Positions 1-6,409 of a stretch of DNA of 11,072 bases are shown here, in pieces. The notes beneath the pieces are model-generated. The model had not been told where the DNA came from. It made no database searches and saw only the letters and a program-made list of their open reading frames with translations. The DNA comes from JAVMKJ01 sp031732875 (GTDB lineage: Bacteria; Pseudomonadota; Gammaproteobacteria; Competibacterales; Competibacteraceae). Location: contig JAVMKL010000300.1 of assembly GCA_031732875.1 (NCBI GenBank), positions 1-11,072 of the forward strand, in the 5' to 3' direction. The translations under genes were made by a program, and so were the position numbers. Position 1 is the stretch's first letter; each line of letters begins with the position of its first letter.

Positions 1-171
1 GCGAATCGCATCAAAGAAGAAAGTAATGTTGTCCTCCTTGAACCAGATATTGCACGAGCTTTCCCAAACGACGAAGCTGTCAACAAAGCCCTTCGTTATC
101 TGCTGGAGATAGCCGAAGCTTCAAACCGCCTAACAAAGCGCTCCATCCGACCGGCTGACGCCGGTGACTGA
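1..171 (+). CDS. 3' end of a small antitoxin-like hypothetical protein (5'-truncated by window)
   Basis: Frame 1 is open from the first base to a TGA at 169-171 and gives the last 56 residues of a protein whose start lies outside the window. The segment NVVLLEPDIARAF followed by an amphipathic helix (DEAVNKALRYLLEIAEAS) resembles the C-terminal half of short proteins often found beside toxin-antitoxin genes. I know of no assigned biochemical role. The last residues (about 44-56, KRSIRPADAGD) run into the palindromic, attC-like DNA that follows, so the natural C-terminus may have been extended by read-through into that element. The DUF433/DUF5615 module downstream is a second small defence- or stability-type cassette. 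Being coding is fairly likely because of the sensible composition and known look of the motif; the antitoxin label is an inference. Confidence 0.55.
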   Translation, partial: ANRIKEESNVVLLEPDIARAFPNDEAVNKALRYLLEIAEASNRLTKRSIRPADAGD

Positions 172-372
172 GCTTGTTCGTTGTCGCGGACACTCCGCGC
201 CCGTGACAACGGGGCGGCGGATACGATCCACTGCTTGCGCGGCGCGAAGCACCGCTCAACCACGCGGATCGAGCCGACTTCAAGGCGAAAAAGCCTGCGG
301 CTTTCTCACCTTTCGCGGCTTATCCGCCGCCCCGTTCGGCCCCAAGGGCGGGTGTTCTTGGTAGAGGTCGGG
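128..372. repeat. Palindrome-rich non-coding segment with attC-like left end
   Basis: This gene-free stretch is dense in inverted repeats. GCCTAAC at 128-134 fits the RYYYAAC inverse core site of integron attC elements, and it sits at the end of a small gene, as attC does. Nested hairpins follow. GTTGTC (180-185) pairs with GACAAC (205-210) around CGCGGA/TCCGCG. Exact 16-bp arms pair at 208-223 and 321-336. Arms at 282-295 and 299-312 match at 12 of 14 positions around a TGC loop and resemble a terminator stem. I found no good GTTRRRY partner: the nearest, GTTCGGC at 334-340, has one mismatch and would make the element about 213 bp, longer than usual attC sites. It is therefore either a degenerate chromosomal attC or another mobile palindromic repeat. 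Confidence 0.5.
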
Positions 373-416
373 CATCCGGGGGTATCATCCTCCTCTGGTG
401 ACAGGAGGTGCCGTCC

Positions 417-644
417 ATGAAGCAGCCAATTCCCCTTGTGGTTCACAGAGATCCGGACATCCTCGGTGGCGTTCCTGTGTTTGTTGGAACTCGTGTTCCC
501 GTGAGGATACTGTTCGAGTATCTCGAAGCAGGCGACAACCTTGAGGTGTTTCTCGAAGAGTTTCCGTCCGTAAGTAAAGAGCAAGCTATCGCTGCACTCG
601 AATTGGCCAGAGAGGCGATTTCAAGCGATGCGCATCCTGCTTGA
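417..644 (+). CDS. DUF433 family antitoxin
   Basis: This 75-residue protein carries the DUF433 signature RDPDILGGVPVFVGTRVPV at residues 11-29, followed by helices ending in a charged tail. DUF433 proteins have a winged-helix-like fold and usually act as the antitoxin partner of DUF5615 (PIN-like) toxins, probably binding both the toxin and the operon promoter. I chose ATG 417 because AGGAGG lies at 403-408, eight bases upstream. An in-frame GTG at 408 lies inside that ribosome site and is unlikely. The toxin gene starts inside this gene (17-bp overlap in another frame), which implies translational coupling and fixed stoichiometry. The attC-like DNA just upstream suggests a mobile cassette. 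The family call is strong; the antitoxin function rests on family knowledge and the pairing. Confidence 0.9.
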   Translation: MKQPIPLVVHRDPDILGGVPVFVGTRVPVRILFEYLEAGDNLEVFLEEFPSVSKEQAIAALELAREAISSDAHPA

Positions 645-954
645 CGAGTCGCTTCCAAGCAAGCTGTGGTTGGAGTTTCCGGAGCATGAGGTAAACACCG
701 TACAGCGTCGCGGCTGGGCGGGTTTGAAAAATGGCGCTCTGCTCAAAGTGGCCGCTGAAGAGTTTGATGTGCTTCTCACCGGCGACAAGAATATCCAGTA
801 CCAGCAGAATCTCGCCACGCTTCCAATACCAATAGTTGTTCTCGTTGCGGTCAGCAATCGAATAGAGGCACTCAGGCCATTGATACCTCAGGTCAAGGCG
901 CTCTTGGCCACGGTTCAGCCCGGTCAGGTAGTCAGAGTTGGCGAGGTGTCATGA
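628..954 (+). CDS. DUF5615 PIN-like toxin
   Basis: This 108-residue protein matches the DUF5615 (Mut7-C/PIN-like) family along its whole length. It starts with MRILLDESLP, including the acidic pair D6/E7. It continues with GWAGLKNGALLKVA at residues 29-42 and has the second acidic motif LLTGDKNIQYQQN at 49-61 (D53). In PIN-like nucleases such acidic residues bind Mg2+ or Mn2+ and support RNA cleavage, so the protein is the presumed ribonuclease toxin neutralised by the DUF433 protein. ATG 628 overlaps the end of the antitoxin gene. A weak purine-rich site (AGAGAGG, near 610) is about 12 bases away, consistent with coupled translation. The length is normal for the family and no key residue appears to be missing, so the module looks intact. 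Confidence 0.88.
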   Translation: MRILLDESLPSKLWLEFPEHEVNTVQRRGWAGLKNGALLKVAAEEFDVLLTGDKNIQYQQNLATLPIPIVVLVAVSNRIEALRPLIPQVKALLATVQPGQVVRVGEVS

Positions 955-1082
955 GAATCTCGCGTGAAACTCTGCGTCCTGGTCTTGGTTCCTTCGCGTC
1001 GGTGGAACATTTCGCAAAACGAGGGCAGGCATTGTGGGCGCGCAAGCGTTGCCATTTTTATGGTCAGCCGAACTGTTGCTTC

Positions 1083-1108
1083 AACCGGCCCGCCGCGGCG
1101 GGCCGGTT
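1083..1108. terminator. Perfect 26-bp GC-rich palindrome between convergent genes
   Basis: Positions 1083-1108 equal their own reverse complement: AACCGGCCCGCC is followed by its complement with no unpaired loop required. The palindrome lies between the 3' ends of the toxin gene (ends 954) and phnW (minus strand, ends 1162), where a bidirectional terminator would be expected. There is no clear T-run on either strand, only TTAAGTTT on the plus side, so it may be a weak terminator or an mRNA 3'-end stabilising hairpin. A symmetric protein-binding site is also possible. The symmetry is directly visible; the function is inferred. Confidence 0.5.
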
Positions 1109-1161
1109 AAGTTTAGCGAAAGTCCTGATATAAAAACCCCTGACCAAGCAAGCACCGGTTT

Positions 1162-2310
1162 TCAAAACTCGACCGTGTTCAGATCCTCGGGTCGGGGCGT
1201 GCCGTCGAGGATGTCCAGGGTATCCAGCGCCGCGCCCACCGCTGCCAGCACGCCGCGCATCTGTTCGGCGAACAACTGTCCGATGCAACCGATCCGGAAG
1301 CTGTCCACTACGGTGAGCTTGCCGGGATAGATGATGAAACCCCGATCCTTGATCGATCGGTAAAAGGTGGGGAAGTCGAAGCGCGGATCGCCGGGGGAGT
1401 GGAAGGTGACGATGATCGGCGACTGCCAGCGGTCGGCCAGTAGGGTTTCGAATCCCATCGCCCGCATCCCTGCCACCAGTAGGTCGCGATTGCCGGTGTA
1501 GCGGGCCAGCCGTCCGGCCACGCCGCCTTCCGCCTCGTGTTCCCCGAGCGCCTGATCGAAGGCGGCGACCACATGAGTCGGCGGGGTGAAGCGCCATTGC
1601 CCGGTGCGCGCCATGTAGGTCCACTGGTCGTACAGGTCCAGGCTGAGGGAGTGGGCGTTGCCGGCGCAGCGTTCCAGCACCTCCCGGCGGATCAGGGCAA
1701 AACCGAACCCCGGGACGCCCTCGAAGCACTTGTTGGCGGAGGCGACCACCGCGTCGAACGGCAGTTCGCGAGCGTCGAGCGGCAGGGCCCCGAAGGCGCT
1801 CATGGCGTCGACGATCAAGCGCCGGCCCCGGCGCGCCACGACCTCGGCGATTTCGGCCACCGGGTTGAGAATCCCAGAGGAGGTCTCGCAATGCACCACC
1901 GCGACGTGGGTGATGGCGGGGTCGGCGGCGAGCAGGGCATCGACCTTGGCTGGCGGGGGCGGCAGGTAGTCGCCCATGTCGAGGGTGGCGTAGCGGCGGC
2001 CCAGGTAGTGGAGGATTTTGGCCATCCGCTGGCCGTAAGCGCCGTTCATGAGCACCAGCGCCTTGCCATCGCGGGGAATCAGGGTCGCCAGCGTGGCTTC
2101 CACCGCGTAGGTGCCGCTCCCCTGCAAGGGGACGCAGACGAACCCTTCCTCGGCACGAGCGACCTGGAGCAGACGCCGGCACACGCTGGCGGTCAGGTCG
2201 TTGAAGTCGCTGTCCCAGGAACCCCAGTCGCGCAACATCGCCTGTTTGGTCGCGAGCGAGGTGGTGAGAGGGCCGGGGGTCAATAAATACGGTTCGCGGT
2301 GAGGGTGCAT
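1162..2310 (-). CDS. phnW: 2-aminoethylphosphonate:pyruvate transaminase (PhnW)
   Basis: This 382-residue PLP enzyme belongs to the class V aminotransferase fold and matches PhnW throughout. It has the N-terminal LLTPGPLTTS (9-18), LQGSGTYAVEA (62-72) for cofactor binding, VDAMSAFG (167-174) with the PLP-ring aspartate D168, and SANKCFEGVPGF with the Schiff-base lysine K194. C-terminal motifs are SLSLDLYDQW and FIIYPGK. PhnW transfers the amino group of 2-aminoethylphosphonate to pyruvate, giving phosphonoacetaldehyde and alanine in the cytosol. No phnX, phnA or phnY lies in the window, so the next step must be encoded elsewhere; the reverse, biosynthetic direction cannot be excluded. ATG 2310 gives the family-typical N-terminus, although its ribosome site is poor. 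An open frame continues upstream to 2451 but looks non-native. The gene diverges from phoX, another phosphorus-acquisition gene. Confidence 0.93.
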   Translation of the reverse strand: MHPHREPYLLTPGPLTTSLATKQAMLRDWGSWDSDFNDLTASVCRRLLQVARAEEGFVCVPLQGSGTYAVEATLATLIPRDGKALVLMNGAYGQRMAKILHYLGRRYATLDMGDYLPPPPAKVDALLAADPAITHVAVVHCETSSGILNPVAEIAEVVARRGRRLIVDAMSAFGALPLDARELPFDAVVASANKCFEGVPGFGFALIRREVLERCAGNAHSLSLDLYDQWTYMARTGQWRFTPPTHVVAAFDQALGEHEAEGGVAGRLARYTGNRDLLVAGMRAMGFETLLADRWQSPIIVTFHSPGDPRFDFPTFYRSIKDRGFIIYPGKLTVVDSFRIGCIGQLFAEQMRGVLAAVGAALDTLDILDGTPRPEDLNTVEF

Positions 2311-2455
2311 GAGGGTCTTTGGGCATGAGGTCGAACGCAACCAGCTTGCCAAGTCCCCATTACGGTTTTGTGAACGCGAATATCTCCGGAGTGTTTGCTG
2401 TCCCGACCGACCGGTCCGGCAGAGTGATTCTGGGTTGGGACCGCCGAACACGAGC

Positions 2456-2473
2456 TTGTCATATTAAATTCAT
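2456..2473 (+). promoter_or_regulatory. Weak Pho-box-like site upstream of phoX
   Basis: TTGTCAT-ATTA-AATTCAT has two heptamers in the 11-bp register of PhoB sites (consensus CTGTCAT, 4-bp AT-rich spacer, CTGTCAT). It scores 6/7 and 4/7. A possible -10, TATATT at 2509-2514, is farther away than in classical Pho promoters. By my hand estimate a 10/14 match is expected several times by chance in a window this size. The case therefore rests mostly on its place before a phosphatase gene. Confidence 0.3.
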
Positions 2474-2544
2474 TCGGCTGCAATCCGGATCGGCCAACAT
2501 GAAAATCTTATATTTTTCAGATTATCATATTGGGGAATGAAGCG

Positions 2545-4419
2545 ATGAAACTGAAACCGCTGACCGCCGCGATCCTGACCGCCCTGGCCGCGTCTGCCTG
2601 CAATAATAACGATAATGATCCTCCCACCGTGGTGTCAGTGGAATTCACCGGAATGCCTGCGCCCGGCAGCGATATCGAGCGCGCCAGCGCCTATACCACC
2701 GCCAGCGTGACTTACACCTATGGCAATGGCGGCAAGAAGACCTCGGCGCTGAATTTCAAGCCGCTCTACGGCAGCCTCGATACCATCACCAACGTGACCG
2801 GCGGTCACGTCTACGACGTAAATGGCAACGTCTTACTCGATGTCAATGGCAACCCGTTCGTTGCCAATACCCCGGACGCCAACTCCCTGATCAAGCTCGA
2901 CGGCGCGCCGGCCACTGGTCGCGGCGGCAATCCGCTGTACTTGGTGACCCACTTCGAATACGTATCGACCGATAGCTCGGTGCCGCCCAAGGATATGTAT
3001 GGCAAGGCCCCAATGGCGATGAGGTTGTCCACCATCGACCAGAACAAGAGCAACGGCGATCTGAATGTGGTGGCGCTGCGCAACATCGATATGGCCGGCA
3101 TGCGGGGATTGTGGATTCCCTGCGCCGGTTCGCTGTCGCCTTGGAACACCCATCTGGGCAGCGAAGAGTACGAACCGGACGCCCGCTGTCTGGAAACCGG
3201 CACCTGCGCCGACCTGTATGGCAAGGACAGCTATATGGCGGCGTTGACCTCAATGAATGCCTACTTCGGCGATACCATCACCGCCAAGCCCTACAACTAT
3301 GGGGTGACGCCGGAAGTGGCGGTCAAAGCCGACGGGGCCACCACGGTCGTCGCACACCGGGCGTCGGGCCGCATTTCCCGCGAACTCATGCAGGTGATGC
3401 CGGACAGCCGCACCGCTTATCAGGGCGACGACGGCACTTACACCGTGCTGACGATGTTCGTGGCTGACAAGGCTGGCGATTTGTCGTCCGGTACCCTGTA
3501 TGCCGCCAAATGGAATCAGACCAGCGACCAGAACGGCGGCGCGGCCAATCTGACCTGGATCAGGCTGGGCAGCGCGACCGATGCCGAACTGGACAGGATG
3601 GTCAACACCGACAACATCAAGTTCAGCGACATCTTTGACGTGTCGGACACGGAAGCAGCCGGTTTCGTCAAGACGGTCACGGGTCACGAGAAGGCCAAGA
3701 CCGAATGGCTGCGCCTGAAGCCGGGCATGGAGAAAGCCGCCGCGTTCCTGGAAACCCGCCGCTACGCCGCTTATCTGGGCGCCACCACCGAGTTCGAGAA
3801 GATGGAAGGCGTGACCCTCAATGCCACCGACCGCAAGGTCTACGTTGCCATAACCCGCATGTCCAACGGCATGGAGAAAGCCAAGGACGCCACGGTGCCG
3901 GATCACATCCAGTTGCCCAAGAATCTGTCCGGAGCGGTATACGAACTGACCACCGCCAAAGGAGTGAAAGACAGCGCCGGCAACGCGATCGACAGCGATT
4001 ACGTGGCAGGCGGCATGAAGGCGCTGGTGGTGGGCGAAGACATTCTCAAGGATGCGGTGGGTAATACCGCGGCCGTGGACAAGATCGCCAATCCGGACAA
4101 CATCAAGTTTTCGGAGAAGATGCGCGCCTTGTTCATTGGCGAGGATAGCAGCACTGCCCATATCAACAACTTCCTGTGGGCGTACAACGTGGATAGCGGG
4201 AAACTGTCCCGCATTCTGTCGCTGCCGGCGGGCGCCGAGTCCACCGGCTTGCAGGCGGTCGAGAACCTGAACGGTTTCGCCTACATCATGAGCAACTACC
4301 AGCACCCGGGCGATTTCTCTTCGAATATCGATCCAGCGCTCAAGACCAGACTGGAGCCTTTGATCAATAAGCAAAAGGGTGAGGTTGGTTATCTCAGCGG
4401 ATTGCCTCGGCTTGATTGA
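2545..4419 (+). CDS. phoX: PhoX/DUF839 family alkaline phosphatase-like lipoprotein
   Basis: This 624-residue exported protein is of the PhoX (DUF839) family, metal-dependent phosphatases that release phosphate from organic esters outside the cytoplasm. The N-terminus (MKLKPLTAAILTALAASAC) is a lipoprotein signal with the likely lipidated cysteine C19 and an Asn/Asp-rich linker. I see no twin-arginine motif, although classical PhoX is Tat-exported. Family motifs are LWIPCAGSLSPWNTHLGSEE (189-208), KMEGVTLNATDRKVYVAITRM (419-439) and two DNIKFS repeats (356-361 and 518-523), as expected for a beta-propeller. Classical PhoX, as I recall it, has TCEE where this protein has GSEE, so metal binding may differ. 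ATG 2545 is preferred, with GGGGAA eight bases upstream; TTG 2530 is less likely. An intrinsic terminator follows. It diverges from phnW. Confidence 0.85.
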   Translation: MKLKPLTAAILTALAASACNNNDNDPPTVVSVEFTGMPAPGSDIERASAYTTASVTYTYGNGGKKTSALNFKPLYGSLDTITNVTGGHVYDVNGNVLLDVNGNPFVANTPDANSLIKLDGAPATGRGGNPLYLVTHFEYVSTDSSVPPKDMYGKAPMAMRLSTIDQNKSNGDLNVVALRNIDMAGMRGLWIPCAGSLSPWNTHLGSEEYEPDARCLETGTCADLYGKDSYMAALTSMNAYFGDTITAKPYNYGVTPEVAVKADGATTVVAHRASGRISRELMQVMPDSRTAYQGDDGTYTVLTMFVADKAGDLSSGTLYAAKWNQTSDQNGGAANLTWIRLGSATDAELDRMVNTDNIKFSDIFDVSDTEAAGFVKTVTGHEKAKTEWLRLKPGMEKAAAFLETRRYAAYLGATTEFEKMEGVTLNATDRKVYVAITRMSNGMEKAKDATVPDHIQLPKNLSGAVYELTTAKGVKDSAGNAIDSDYVAGGMKALVVGEDILKDAVGNTAAVDKIANPDNIKFSEKMRALFIGEDSSTAHINNFLWAYNVDSGKLSRILSLPAGAESTGLQAVENLNGFAYIMSNYQHPGDFSSNIDPALKTRLEPLINKQKGEVGYLSGLPRLD

Positions 4420-4431
4420 TGTGCGAGAGAT

Positions 4432-4461
4432 AAAGGCCAACCGCACGAGGGGTTGGCCTTT
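4432..4461 (+). terminator. Intrinsic terminator after phoX
   Basis: AAAGGCCAACC (4432-4442) and GGTTGGCCTTT (4451-4461) form a perfect 11-bp stem around an 8-base loop, 12 bases after the phoX stop. The stem ends in TTT and is followed by the AT-rich AGATTAATTAG. The flanking A and T runs mean it could work in both directions. It closes phoX as a single-gene transcript. Confidence 0.88.
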
Positions 4462-4621
4462 AGATTAATTAGTCTTGGTCGGGATATTTCGAAAAAATCC
4501 TGAGCGAATTTTCCTCCTGTATAAAATGAGTTGACATCAAAACTTTATATCAATTCCGTATAGGTTTTATGTCGTTTGGCGTAGGGCGTACCAAAAGCTC
4601 AATATCCATTCGGAAATAGCA

Positions 4622-5896
4622 TTACCTATTAGCCAGGCCATTTGAGCCCAGATTTACTTGATTCAAGAAAACCAGGGTTGAACCTGAATTCCCCTTGGTG
4701 AAATCGATCTTCAATCCTCCTATATTAAATGTGTTTTGGCGGGCTGTCTTAATGAAATTAGCTCGCGTTACGGGATCCTTGATCGAGTTGAGGATAGTGA
4801 TGAACATGCGCCCTACAATATAGCCTTCCAAGCTTATATGATTTAAATCACTTCCTAGGGCATTTTTAGCGTCTACTACAATTGGGAGGGGTGAGCTCAA
4901 CTCTGGAACCACTTGGCTAATAACTATATTTTTTTCAATTCCATAGGACTTTAGGTAACCGTTGAGTTCATGACCAGCGGCTGTGACAGAGACCGCGCCA
5001 AAAGACCAGGATTCATTCTTATAGTGTGTATAGGCGATGAAATCAGCGGCAACTTTTGGCATGGCTACCAAGACAACGAACTTGCATTGATTTCCACTTT
5101 CCTGTTCCCAGTTTTTCAAAGACAAATAGCCATCTCTAATGAATACGGTTTCATACTGATAAAACCCAACTGGCCCAATACTATTTAGTGCTGGATTAAT
5201 GCCACCCATCATCATGTCAAGGATATGATCTAATTTGTTAACTATGATCTTTGTATCTGGAAGCTTTTCCAGAGCCGCCTTGAGACTATTAATGCCCGCC
5301 ATTCCAAAGACGTCATTCTGAGCAAAGATACAAACTTGGGTTGCCTTAGCGTCATTTTTCGTTACGAAATTATCAATGAGAGCGGTTACTTCCTGGGCGG
5401 TGTTTGGACGATAACTTAACATATTTTCAGCATTGATATCACCCATTGTGTAGAAGCCCATGGCAGGTATCTGATTAGCCTCCAAGACCTTCATCAACTT
5501 GAGGGTTGAGACCGATCCGACGTTACCTAGCATGAGAAAAATGTCCTTATCCATCAGTTCATTAGCGGCCTGAACAGTGGTAATCGGATCATTAGAGTCA
5601 TTGATTACCTCGAATTCTATTTTTCTACGGTCATCGGCTATTTTACTTCCCAATGCAGCCACAATGCCTTTTTTCATGTTGATACTGTAATTATTGAGAT
5701 CATGATAAAAACTATCATCGGTTAGTGGCATTATGGATCCTACGAGAATATTTTTGCCATTTTTACCAAAATCCGCTTCTGCGGATATGGCGATATTAGG
5801 TATAACGATATGAAAAATTATGAGCAAGCTGAGTAATATATTTTGCCATGTCTTCTGTGTAAGTTTTGTGTTAAACAAGCATATTGACAAGCGCAT
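4622..5896 (-). CDS. Orphan ABC-type periplasmic substrate-binding protein (Peripla_BP_6/LivJ-like)
   Basis: This 424-residue protein has an unusually long N-region and a hydrophobic segment (20-36), with signal-peptidase cleavage likely after ISA (A39). It is then a type I periplasmic binding protein. The opening ILVGSIMPLTD (50-60) followed by MKKGIVAALGSKIADDRRKI, and the lobe segments FLMLGNVGSVSTLK and VCIFAQNDVFGMAG, are typical of branched-chain amino acid/amide receptors (COG0683). It has no permease or ATPase neighbour, so it may serve a distant transporter or act as a ligand sensor; the ligand is unknown. ATG 5896 has AGAGGA nine bases upstream. Two lines of the gene that I counted are near 40% G+C against 58% in phoX, which suggests recent acquisition. 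A Pho-box-like site lies upstream. Confidence 0.82.
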   Translation of the reverse strand: MRLSICLFNTKLTQKTWQNILLSLLIIFHIVIPNIAISAEADFGKNGKNILVGSIMPLTDDSFYHDLNNYSINMKKGIVAALGSKIADDRRKIEFEVINDSNDPITTVQAANELMDKDIFLMLGNVGSVSTLKLMKVLEANQIPAMGFYTMGDINAENMLSYRPNTAQEVTALIDNFVTKNDAKATQVCIFAQNDVFGMAGINSLKAALEKLPDTKIIVNKLDHILDMMMGGINPALNSIGPVGFYQYETVFIRDGYLSLKNWEQESGNQCKFVVLVAMPKVAADFIAYTHYKNESWSFGAVSVTAAGHELNGYLKSYGIEKNIVISQVVPELSSPLPIVVDAKNALGSDLNHISLEGYIVGRMFITILNSIKDPVTRANFIKTARQNTFNIGGLKIDFTKGNSGSTLVFLNQVNLGSNGLANR

Positions 5897-5952
5897 GGGA
5901 AATATTCCTCTGAAAAATCAACAAGGTTTATGTGTAATATTGAGATGAGCCT

Positions 5953-5982
5953 ATCATATTATTGATGACATTTTGATGAAAA
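5953..5982 (-). promoter_or_regulatory. Pho-box-like site with -10 upstream of the binding-protein gene
   Basis: Read on the minus strand, 5982-5965 is TTTTCAT-CAAA-ATGTCAT. The two heptamers match CTGTCAT at 5/7 and 6/7 with the exact 11-bp spacing of PhoB sites. Six bases further on is TATGAT (5958-5953), a good -10, slightly closer than in E. coli phoA. Transcription would start about 50 bases before the ATG at 5896. An 11/14 match is expected about once by chance in the whole window by my estimate, so its position directly upstream of a gene is the main support. Confidence 0.45.
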
Positions 5983-6324
5983 GGCGGAGCGGCTTATATC
6001 GGATTTCCATGTTATCTAATGGGTTAATGCTTTTCTCGTCATAGCTTTGGTACGTCGTTAATTTTGAGATGCAGTAATGAATCTCTTTTCGGTGCTCTAC
6101 GATTGGGAATCACTAACGCTATAGCGATGCTGGTCGCGCTCACGCCGTCGAGGCTGCATCAGTGCGCACGGGCGTGGCAGGGTCGGAATCCGTATGTTTT
6201 TCAGCCGTTACGGGCGCTTCCAAACCGGTCGCCCACTCCGAAATCGGCGGTGTCTCCGACAGGCGGCGGTTTCCGGGTTGCTGCTCTACTATTGGCTGTC
6301 GATCGCGCCGCGCATGACCAAAAA

Positions 6325-6342
6325 CTGTCTTCCCGTTGTCAT
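6325..6342 (+). promoter_or_regulatory. Pho-box-like site upstream of the esterase gene
   Basis: CTGTCTT-CCCG-TTGTCAT matches the PhoB consensus at 6/7 plus 6/7 in the exact 11-bp register. Its second half resembles the TTGTCAC half of the E. coli phoA box. It lies 67 bases before the ATG at 6410. A clear -10 at the canonical distance is missing; TACATT in the GATACATT that follows at about 6362 is the best candidate and is too far downstream. By a rough equal-base estimate a 12/14 match occurs less than once (about 0.07) in a window this size, making this the strongest of the three boxes. The spacer is GC-rich, which is atypical. Confidence 0.5.
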
Positions 6343-6409
6343 AAGCTTGCAGCGTTTCGACGATACATTCCCTTTTAATTGATAAATAAGGGTTTTATGG
6401 TCGTTGAAG

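Larger units (their letters stand above)
5897..6409. other. 513-bp divergent intergenic region
   Basis: This gap separates the minus-strand binding protein from the plus-strand esterase. The left half (to about 6070) is AT-rich like the binding-protein gene and the right half is GC-rich, so a composition boundary falls inside it. It holds one Pho-box-like site facing each flanking gene. An open frame at 6064-6378 has low-complexity, unrecognised sequence and overlaps the second site, so I do not call it a gene. I saw no tRNA, repeat or clear gene remnant. Confidence 0.6.

Noticed and set aside
951..1133. 60-codon open frame overlapping the toxin stop
   Set aside because: Unrecognised sequence that crosses the 26-bp palindrome; more likely non-coding.
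1537..2286. 249-codon plus-strand open frame antisense to phnW
   Set aside because: No recognisable motif and biased composition; it is the complement of a well-supported gene.
1064..2326. Long minus-strand open frame in another register over phnW
   Set aside because: Arg/Pro/Gly-rich translation typical of a GC-rich shadow; the other minus frame encodes a complete PhnW with its catalytic residues.
3250..4446. 398-codon minus-strand open frame opposite phoX
   Set aside because: His/Gly/Val-rich antisense shadow that runs into the phoX terminator; phoX motifs lie on the plus strand.
4531..4536. Perfect TTGACA (-35-like) between phoX and the binding-protein gene
   Set aside because: No -10 at 16-18 bp and no plus-strand gene follows; probably chance in AT-rich DNA.
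6064..6378. 104-codon open frame in the gap before the esterase
   Set aside because: No ribosome site, no family resemblance, overlaps another open frame and the Pho-box-like site.
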